From Candidatus Saccharimonadota bacterium (GTDB lineage: Bacteria; Patescibacteriota; Saccharimonadia; Saccharimonadales; Saccharimonadaceae), in NCBI GenBank assembly GCA_028289015.1, contig JAQGHC010000023.1:1-35803 (forward strand): a stretch of DNA of 35,803 nt. The letters run 5' to 3'. Below the pieces are notes generated by a model that made no database searches, was not told the DNA's origin, and saw nothing but the letters and a program-made list of their open reading frames with translations. Both the position numbers and the translations under genes were made by a program. Each line of letters starts with the position of its first letter. Position 1 is the stretch's first letter. Below are positions 30,496 to 35,803 of this stretch, one piece after another.

Positions 30496-30528
30496 TAAAA
30501 AAACGGAGTGTCTATTTGACACTCCGTT
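30496..30528 (-). terminator. Terminator of the phosphorelay cluster
   Basis: On the minus strand ACGGAGTGTC-aaata-GACACTCCGT is followed by TTTTTTTATTC, a textbook rho-independent terminator, 22 bases past the stop of the last receiver gene. Confidence 0.9.
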
Positions 30529-30549
30529 ATGCACTTTGTTACCGATATA

Positions 30550-30939
30550 TTAATGATGAACGTCAATGTCTTCAACGAGCTTCAATAGCTCTTTTGGTGA
30601 CGCCCAGGCCTTCAAAACATACCGTTCGGCACCAAGCTCATATGCTTCGTCAACCTCTTGTTGCATATCATAATTACTGAAAATGATTACTTTGACATGC
30701 TTGTGGTGTTTCTTTGGCTGGTATTCTTTTAGGAATTCGATACCATCCATGACCGGCATTCGAAGGTCTAAGAAGATAATATCAGGATCTTGCTCGGCAA
30801 CTAATCGTAATGCCTCTTTGCCATCATAAGCAGTCCGCGTCGCATGACCATTGCTCTCAAGGATCATCTTGTACGCATCGTTTAACATCAGGTCATCTTC
30901 GACCACTAATATGCTTTTTGAAGTTTTCTTTGTCATCAT
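30550..30939 (-). CDS. Stand-alone receiver-domain response regulator, paralog of 19786-20169
   Basis: This encodes 129 aa, REC only. It has LVVEDDLMLNDAY, the phospho-acceptor in DIIFLDLRMPVMDG (Asp about 60), VIIFSNYDMQQEVDEAYEL, and the switch Lys in RYVLKAWASPKEL. It is highly similar to the receiver beside the crp/fnr-like gene. A TATAAT at 30957-30962 (minus) gives it its own promoter in the 34-base gap after the kinase, while readthrough from the kinase operon is also likely. AAGGAA precedes the ATG. There is no output domain. It ends at a strong terminator. Confidence 0.93.
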   Translation of the reverse strand: MMTKKTSKSILVVEDDLMLNDAYKMILESNGHATRTAYDGKEALRLVAEQDPDIIFLDLRMPVMDGIEFLKEYQPKKHHKHVKVIIFSNYDMQQEVDEAYELGAERYVLKAWASPKELLKLVEDIDVHH

Positions 30940-30973
30940 TTCCTTGCCTTTCAGTCTATTATACCATCTGTCG

Positions 30974-32131
30974 TTATATCACTGTCGTTTCTAGCATAGT
31001 GGCCGGATAAGTCTTAGGTAAGTGGATCGTAAATTTAGTTCCCTGACCTATCGCAGATTCGAACGTCACGCGACCTTGATGCAGGTCAATGATTTTTTTC
31101 GCCCAATACAATCCAAGACCCGTTCCACCCACTTGAGTCGAAAGCGGGTTCTCGATTCTGGAGAATTTTTCAAATAATTTATCTTGATCTTCTAGTCTTA
31201 TGCCGACACCCCTATCGATGATCGTAATTTGAGCCTCGCCGTTATCTTCATCTAATTTGACTGTCACAGTCTTATCTTCGCCCGAATATTTGCTGGCGTT
31301 ATCGATAAGGTTTTCTATGACCATTCGTATCGTATCGCGATCAAAATGCAAGCGCATATTCGTCTTCTTGGGCTCGAACACTACAGTTTGACGTCGCTTA
31401 TCAAACGTTTCATGTTGCTCTTTTATGACATCGTAAATTAATGACACGACATCAACTTCAGCCTTACGCAGACGAACCTTACCTGCATCTACCTGAGCTA
31501 CTCGTAACAGGTCGGTGACAATTCGAAGCTGGCGTTCATTGCTTTCATTGGCTTTTTGTAAGATTGATTTTTGACTGTCACTCAGCTCGCCAACAAAACC
31601 CTCGAGCACCATCCCAAGGTACTGCTTTACGCCTGTAGCAGGCGTACGCAACTGGTGGGCGGCTAATGAAATAAATTCATCTTTTGCTTTATTCAGCTCA
31701 ATTAACGAGCGTAGTCGCTGCTCTTCGAATTGCTTGCGTTCTAGCGAATAATAAAGCGTACGAGCAAGCAGTTCGGCATTAATCGTCCCCTTTACTAAAT
31801 AATCAGCCGCAGCAAGCTTCATCGAACGAATTTCAATCTCGCGGTCACCTACGCCAGTCAGTAAAATGAACGGCTCAGAACGTCTATACGGCTGTGCATA
31901 ATCAAGCAGCTCAAGTCCCGTCTGTCCATTCAACCGATAATCTATTAAATAAATGTCGTGATTACGCAGGTCTATCAGACTTTTGGCTTCGTCAAAACTT
32001 GAGCACCACTCTATTTGGAAAGGTGAATCAGGAATTTGCGCAAACACCCGACTAATAATCAGATAATCGTCCTCATCATCGTCGACGAGGAGCACTTTGA
32101 TAATTTTATTTTTGGGCGTATTCAGTTGCAT
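30974..32131 (-). CDS. Hybrid receiver-histidine kinase (REC-HisKA-HATPase)
   Basis: This encodes 385 aa. An N-terminal REC spans about 10-128: LLVDDDEDDYLII, the phospho-acceptor region IYLIDYRLNGQTG (Asp about 60), FILLTGVGD and YLVKGTI. HisKA carries SLAAHQLRTPATGVKQYLGM (His about 168). HATPase has VIENLIDNASKYS, IIDRGVGI and GGTGLGLYWAKKIIDLHQG. There is no membrane helix. The kinase core is a near twin of that at 21393-22553 (HQLRTPATG[IV]KQ[FY]LG), so the two arose by duplication with different input domains. The gene overlaps the upstream receiver gene by 26 bases and lacks a clear ribosome site, implying translational coupling. Confidence 0.93.
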   Translation of the reverse strand: MQLNTPKNKIIKVLLVDDDEDDYLIISRVFAQIPDSPFQIEWCSSFDEAKSLIDLRNHDIYLIDYRLNGQTGLELLDYAQPYRRSEPFILLTGVGDREIEIRSMKLAAADYLVKGTINAELLARTLYYSLERKQFEEQRLRSLIELNKAKDEFISLAAHQLRTPATGVKQYLGMVLEGFVGELSDSQKSILQKANESNERQLRIVTDLLRVAQVDAGKVRLRKAEVDVVSLIYDVIKEQHETFDKRRQTVVFEPKKTNMRLHFDRDTIRMVIENLIDNASKYSGEDKTVTVKLDEDNGEAQITIIDRGVGIRLEDQDKLFEKFSRIENPLSTQVGGTGLGLYWAKKIIDLHQGRVTFESAIGQGTKFTIHLPKTYPATMLETTVI

Positions 32132-32570
32132 GAGGTAGCTCTACAATCTCGAACCAATACAGTCCAAGTGTTTTCATGACCGTGATTAAATTTTCAAAGG
32201 TGACTGGCTTGGTAATAAATGAATTACCACCCAATTGATACGAGCGATACACGTCCTCTTCAGCCTTTGAAGTCGTAAAGACGACAACCGGGATATTAGA
32301 AAGCGTAGGTTCTGACTTAATAACCTTCAAAGCTTCGCGGCCGTCCATTCGCGGCATATTAAGATCAAGTAATATCACTCCGGGGCGTGCGACGTCTTGA
32401 CCTTCATACACGCCACGTGCAAGCAAGTAGTCAATAAGCTCTTCACCGTCTTTTACGCGGATGAGCGTGTTTAATAGTTTACTTTCCTTCAGCGCCTTCT
32501 TCGTTAATACGTAGTCATCATCGTCGTCATCGGCCATTAAAATTGTAATCGGATCTTTACATGTGGTCAT
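32106..32570 (-). CDS. Rcp1-like stand-alone response regulator
   Basis: This encodes 154 aa, a single REC domain of the cyanobacterial-phytochrome-partner (Rcp1) type. MADDDDDDYVLTKKAL holds the acidic pocket. GEELIDYLLARGVYEGQD is the extra loop typical of Rcp1-type receivers. The phospho-acceptor is in VILLDLNMPRMDGREALKVI (Asp about 71), followed by VVFTTSKAEEDVYRSY and the switch Lys in SFITKPVTFENL. AAGGAG lies nine bases before the ATG, which is inside the last codons of the upstream kinase (14-base overlap). It is very probably the phospho-partner of that kinase. Confidence 0.93.
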   Translation of the reverse strand: MTTCKDPITILMADDDDDDYVLTKKALKESKLLNTLIRVKDGEELIDYLLARGVYEGQDVARPGVILLDLNMPRMDGREALKVIKSEPTLSNIPVVVFTTSKAEEDVYRSYQLGGNSFITKPVTFENLITVMKTLGLYWFEIVELPHATEYAQK

Positions 32571-34797
32571 GTGGACGCTCCTTGTGATTGATAGGTAACT
32601 TTATTATAAACGTTGAGCCACTATTTTGCTTGCTTTTAGCCTCAATTTTTCCTCCATACCGCTCAACAATTTTACGACAAACTGCCAATCCAATTCCTGT
32701 CCCTTCGTACGCATCTCGTCCGTGCAAGCGCTGGAACACTGAAAATATACGATCAAGATATTTTTCATCAAATCCTATACCGTTATCTTTGACGTGTATC
32801 TCGTAGTATTTATCGTCTTTTGCGCGAGACTTAAGAGAAATTGCCACTTTTGGTGGAGTGCCCTCTTTATGGAATTTCAACGCGTTGCCAATAAGATTTT
32901 GGAACAGTTGACGCATATGAGTAGCGTCGGCCCATACAGCAGGCAGTTTAGCCATCGACACCTTGCCGTCTTTTTCGGAAATACTCGTCTCTAGGTCGCC
33001 GATAACTTCCTTGACAATCACATTCAAGTCTACTTGATCAATTTGTTGCGGCTTCGTCGTTACCCGCGAAAATGCTAGCAAATCCTGGATCAAAATACTC
33101 ATACGCGAGGCCGCGCTACGCATGCGGTTCAAATATTCCTTGCCGTCTCCAATCTGGTCTTTGTATTCACTTTCTAGTAAATCACCAAATGCTTGAATTT
33201 TTCGAAGAGGCTCTTGCAGATCATGCGATGCAACATAGGCAAAGTCCTGCAACTCTTGATTGCTGCGTGCCAGATTCTTTCCGTATTCCTGCAGCTCTCT
33301 TTCGGTTTTTTGTCTGCGGCGAATCTCTTTTTCTAACCCATCATTCGTATCCACCAGTTGTCTGGTTCGTTCAACGACTCGACTTTCAAGGACGTTATTA
33401 GCAGCTTCAAGTTGGCGCTGCAATAATTTACGTTCTTTAAGCTCGTGCTGTGCAGCTTGATATAAGTTCGCATTATATACCGCCAGTGCCGCGCGGTTTG
33501 CTAACCCCTTCGCGACTTCAATATCTGAAGGCTTGTAGTGAATTTTTGATTCCGTAGATATGAGACTGATTGCACCAATCGTTTTATTATCAAGCTTCAT
33601 CGGAACAATAATGACGGAACTAAATCCGACCTCACGCATCAATTTAAGCTCATCCTCATCTTTCGCGACAGCAACGAGCATTTCATCAGGAATATCAGGA
33701 TAATACTCTACCTCACCGGTTCGCAAAACATTCGGCAGCCCACTAGGCTCGTTCAAGTTAGGTGGGCCTTGCTTTTCGTATAATTCTTTAGCCCATTTGA
33801 CCTTTGCAGGATCTTTGTGAGCTGTAGCGACACGTTCGATTGTTTTACCATCAAACAGGTCGATCGAACACCAGTCTGCAATATCGGGAACAACCATGCC
33901 GGCAATCGTACTCAGTGTCACTTTTGGGTCCAGGGATGCGGAGAACTGCGTACTGGCTGCCGTTAAAAATTTAATATTATTCTCTGCAGTTTTCCGATCA
34001 GTAATGTCCACAATAACCCCAGGGAAGTTATCCATATTTCCGGCTTCATCAGCCTCAATTTTTCCACGCACAAGCACCCAGCGCACATCGCCGTCAGTAT
34101 TAAATGTACGATATTCACTTTCAAAAGACCCGGTTGTTTTTATTGCACCTTGTATTTCATTTGCAACTCGATCGCGATCCGCCGGATGGATCGACCCTAT
34201 AAACATGCTCGCAGCCATACCTTTTTTCACTTGATCAGCAGGTAAACCAAACAACATCGCAAGGTTGCTATCGCCATATACCTTATCCAGCTTTATATCC
34301 CAAAACCATGTTCCGATCGAACCGTTTGACAACGTTTGTTCTAGTTGTGCCTGGGCGATGTTTAACTTTTTCTCTGTTTGAACTTTATCAGTAACATCCT
34401 CGGTAGATTGACATACTGCAATGACATTATTTTCTTTGTCAAAAACTGGATAATGGACAAGGCTCCATACTTTTTGCGTGACATTACCTTTCTTATCTAC
34501 CAAGTCATATTTGAGATTAGGCATCATATCTGGCCGCTTTGTTCGAATTACCTTGCGAACGGACTCTTTGAATAAACTTACGCCCGTTTTTAAGTATTGC
34601 TCTGAGACATCGGGGAACACGTCAAAAACAGATTTACCAATAATGTCATCGCGTTTCACCATCGATATCTCGGCGTGCGCCTGGTTCTCTTCAAGAATAG
34701 TGAAGTCAGGATCATCTACCCCATACACAATATAAGCGTTTGAGAGGGATTGAAATAATTTCTTGTGGTCAATGGTAAGTGTGTTTTGTACTGTCAT
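32557..34797 (-). CDS. PAS-PAS-GAF sensor histidine kinase with phytochrome-type HisKA
   Basis: This encodes 746 aa, soluble. PAS 1 is about 12-140 (AYIVYGVDDPDFTILEENQA onward). PAS 2 with a PAC end is about 148-272 (GTWFWDIKLDKVYGDSNLAM, RTFNTDGDVRWVLVRG). A GAF domain is about 278-440 (IADWCSIDLFDGKTIERVAT, VIIVPMKLDNKTIGAISLIS). A coiled coil spans about 445-515. HisKA has YVASHDLQEPLRKIQAFGDL, the Q-E-P-L form usual next to Rcp1-type receivers. HATPase has NLIGNALKFHKEG, KDNGIGFDEKYLDRIF and GTGIGLAVCRKIVERYGGK. It heads the operon. The ligand or cofactor is unknown. TATAAT lies about 45 bases before the ATG, and no ribosome site is seen. Confidence 0.94.
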   Translation of the reverse strand: MTVQNTLTIDHKKLFQSLSNAYIVYGVDDPDFTILEENQAHAEISMVKRDDIIGKSVFDVFPDVSEQYLKTGVSLFKESVRKVIRTKRPDMMPNLKYDLVDKKGNVTQKVWSLVHYPVFDKENNVIAVCQSTEDVTDKVQTEKKLNIAQAQLEQTLSNGSIGTWFWDIKLDKVYGDSNLAMLFGLPADQVKKGMAASMFIGSIHPADRDRVANEIQGAIKTTGSFESEYRTFNTDGDVRWVLVRGKIEADEAGNMDNFPGVIVDITDRKTAENNIKFLTAASTQFSASLDPKVTLSTIAGMVVPDIADWCSIDLFDGKTIERVATAHKDPAKVKWAKELYEKQGPPNLNEPSGLPNVLRTGEVEYYPDIPDEMLVAVAKDEDELKLMREVGFSSVIIVPMKLDNKTIGAISLISTESKIHYKPSDIEVAKGLANRAALAVYNANLYQAAQHELKERKLLQRQLEAANNVLESRVVERTRQLVDTNDGLEKEIRRRQKTERELQEYGKNLARSNQELQDFAYVASHDLQEPLRKIQAFGDLLESEYKDQIGDGKEYLNRMRSAASRMSILIQDLLAFSRVTTKPQQIDQVDLNVIVKEVIGDLETSISEKDGKVSMAKLPAVWADATHMRQLFQNLIGNALKFHKEGTPPKVAISLKSRAKDDKYYEIHVKDNGIGFDEKYLDRIFSVFQRLHGRDAYEGTGIGLAVCRKIVERYGGKIEAKSKQNSGSTFIIKLPINHKERPHDHM

Positions 34798-34870
34798 GAA
34801 ATATTTATTGCAATTAGGTAATTTGGCAATCCTTTTATAGGGTAATTATACGTACGATTCAGCAAGAAGC

Positions 34871-34908
34871 AACATACAAATAGAGCGCCGTCGCTCTATT
34901 TGTATGTT
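34871..34908 (-). terminator. 17-bp perfect hairpin after GlsB/YeaQ copy 2
   Basis: AACATACAAATAGAGCG-ccgt-CGCTCTATTTGTATGTT lies just past the stop of the GlsB/YeaQ gene and upstream of the kinase operon. The outer stem is A/T-rich, and there is no separate U tract. Confidence 0.6.
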
Positions 34909-34924
34909 GAAGGCTAAGGCTACA

Positions 34925-35197
34925 TTAGGCTCGGTGAGCGGTCCGGCCGGTTGCTGCTTTCACAATAGCAAGCAGTACCACTGCGCCGATAATCGCAACG
35001 ATGACGCCCATAATACTGAATGTTTCAGGAGTTGTGCCTGTAAGCATTCGCACTAGGAATCCACCGATAAACGCACCGATGATACCAACGACAATATTTG
35101 CCATTGCACCCATTTCTGCGTCAGTATGCATAATTTTTGATGCAATCCACCCCGCTAACGCACCTACGATGATCCAAGTGATAATTTCCATAATCAT
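34925..35197 (-). CDS. GlsB/YeaQ/YmgE family stress-response membrane protein (copy 2)
   Basis: This encodes 90 aa with three helices: [40 protein letters not shown] and [20 protein letters not shown]. It is paralogous to 20389-20658 along its whole length; the differences cluster in the loop around residues 52-62 (TGTTPETFS versus TGNEVEGFN). AGGGGAG precedes the first ATG by about eight bases; a second in-frame ATG two codons later is also possible. The promoter is TATGAT with a Crp-like site 21 bases upstream, the same geometry as at copy 1. Confidence 0.93.
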   Translation of the reverse strand: MIMEIITWIIVGALAGWIASKIMHTDAEMGAMANIVVGIIGAFIGGFLVRMLTGTTPETFSIMGVIVAIIGAVVLLAIVKAATGRTAHRA

Positions 35198-35231
35198 TTT
35201 TTTTCTCCCCTTTTACGTTGTTACTGCCCCT

Positions 35232-35274
35232 ATCATAAAGAAATTAAAGTAAATGAACTGTAAAAAATATCACT
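35232..35274 (-). promoter_or_regulatory. GlsB/YeaQ-2 promoter with Crp-like operator S7
   Basis: TGTAAAAAATATCACT (35259-35274; minus strand AGTGATATTTTTTACA) is followed on the minus strand after 21 bases by TATGAT (35232-35237). The predicted start near 35225 puts the centre at about -41.5. The rest of 35275-35457 holds no gene or motif I can support. Confidence 0.55.
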
Positions 35275-35457
35275 AAAGTCGTATTTTTATTGCTCGTCTT
35301 TTACATTTACATGACGAACAGTACTATTTTAAGGAAAGGATAAGTACCGTGCGTTATAAACATTAGACTGAAGCAGAGTGCTGGGCGGCTTCGGTAAAGG
35401 CTTTAATTTTTCAATTATGACGTAGTGATTCGATTGATCAACAATTTTTTTAATGAC

Positions 35458-35492
35458 AGCAAATAAGAGACCGCTACGGTCTCTTATTTGCT
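35458..35492 (-). terminator. 15-bp perfect hairpin after the DUF4383-like gene
   Basis: AGCAAATAAGAGACC-gctac-GGTCTCTTATTTGCT lies 24 bases past the stop codon of the partial gene. A/T-rich outer stem, no distinct U tract. Confidence 0.6.
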
Positions 35493-35515
35493 ATAAAATT
35501 TATCGTGAGATAAAT

Positions 35516-35803
35516 TTATGAATTAGACGCAACTGCTTCATTACGAGGCGTACCAAACCCAAAGTAAAGGGCGGCTGCTGTAATGATTAAGTGCAAGAAA
35601 ATGTCAGCGACGTTATGTGCTACAATTCCCAATATTGCATTATCTCCAGAGAATATACCAAGAAGGGTCACAAGGCCGTACACGATGCCAAACACCTGGA
35701 AGTATAGCTTTGAATACCTATACGTTTTTGAAGCAAGCAGGGCGGCAATACCCGATACTAGGTGGATAACGTTGTGAACACCGTTGACTTCAAAAATACC
35801 CAG
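35516..35803 (-). CDS. DUF4383-like membrane protein, 5' part beyond the window
   Basis: The frame is open from the window edge to a TAA at 35516, giving the last 95 residues; it was not in the ORF track. The visible part begins LGIFEVNGVHNVIHLVSGIA and continues with three helices: IHLVSGIAALLAS, FGIVYGLVTLLGIF and ILGIVAHNVADIFLHLIITAAALYFGF. The end reads GTPRNEAVASNS. The N-G-V-H-N-x-I-H-L-x-x-G segment and H-N-x-A-D-x-x-L-H motif match DUF4383 proteins as I remember them (small four-helix membrane proteins, function unknown). The start codon and first helix lie outside the window. Confidence 0.75.
   Translation of the reverse strand: MGIFEVNGVHNVIHLVSGIAALLASKTYRYSKLYFQVFGIVYGLVTLLGIFSGDNAILGIVAHNVADIFLHLIITAAALYFGFGTPRNEAVASNS

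Noticed and set aside
35336-35460. Minus-strand open frame reading VIKKIVDQSNHYVIIEKLKP
   Set aside because: It reads like protein but has no ATG, GTG or TTG start, no ribosome site, and begins inside a hairpin. It could be a gene remnant but is not supportable.
1-35803. tRNA, rRNA, CRISPR, IS or prophage elements
   Set aside because: No cloverleaf-like segment, rRNA signature, regularly spaced direct repeats, transposase or integrase was found on reading both strands. A tRNA covariance search would settle the tRNA point.

Overview
The window looks like a chromosomal segment of a Patescibacteria (CPR) bacterium, most likely a Saccharibacteria (TM7) relative. This is an inference from gene content and style: a compact MurC, many small membrane or secreted proteins of unknown function, stand-alone receiver proteins, YtxH and GlsB/YeaQ stress proteins, and normal use of TGA as stop (for example msrA ends in an ATGA overlap). 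There is no phage, integrase, IS element, CRISPR array, rRNA or convincing tRNA. It reads as ordinary chromosome with a dense regulatory/envelope half.

Layout. 1-3.9 kb: small membrane and hypothetical proteins (one with a sunset-like C-terminus), a conserved 68-aa protein, and an MFS transporter. 3.9-9.2 kb: murC, an MscS channel, a mutY-like glycosylase operon with two secreted/membrane unknowns, msrA and an MBL-fold hydrolase. 9.2-12.3 kb: two copies of a two-gene module (71-aa membrane protein + YtxH protein) flanking a TM2 protein and a stretch of broken coding-like sequence. 12.4-17.4 kb: aspS, a CNNM/CBS protein, a DHA2-type efflux pump with its AbrB-like regulator, then a small transcription unit with a split Cys-rich ORF. 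17.7-21.1 kb: CorA, a 56-aa protein missing from the ORF track, a Crp/Fnr-family regulator, a receiver protein and GlsB/YeaQ. 21.4-26.3 kb: a PAS histidine kinase plus receiver, then an operon of three exported proteins, two of them built from the same Asn/Thr/Gly-rich repeat. 26.5-30.3 kb: lipid kinase, zinc metallopeptidase, zinc alcohol dehydrogenase and small ORFs. 30.5-35.8 kb: a four-gene phosphorelay cluster, a second GlsB/YeaQ and a partial DUF4383-like gene.

How it fits together. Seven intergenic sites of the form TGTRA-N6-TYACA (a Crp-type operator) lie upstream of a subset of genes: both GlsB/YeaQ genes, one YtxH module, a 4-TM protein, the exported-repeat operon, two paralogous small proteins, and the crp/fnr-like gene itself. 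In three clear cases the site sits 21 nt upstream of a TATGAT/TATAGA -10 box, i.e. centred near -41.5, the position of class II Crp activation. I propose that the Crp/Fnr-like protein encoded at 19116-19781 governs a local envelope/stress regulon. Its cNMP pocket lacks the conserved Arg and it has no cysteines, so its signal is unknown. The histidine kinases and receivers in the same half carry no DNA-binding output domains.

A second pattern is start-site architecture. Many first-in-transcript genes (murC, mscS, mutY, msrA, TM2 and others) have TATAMT only 6-7 nt before the ATG and no Shine-Dalgarno, implying leaderless mRNAs. Operon-internal genes and genes with longer leaders instead carry AGGAGG-like sites.
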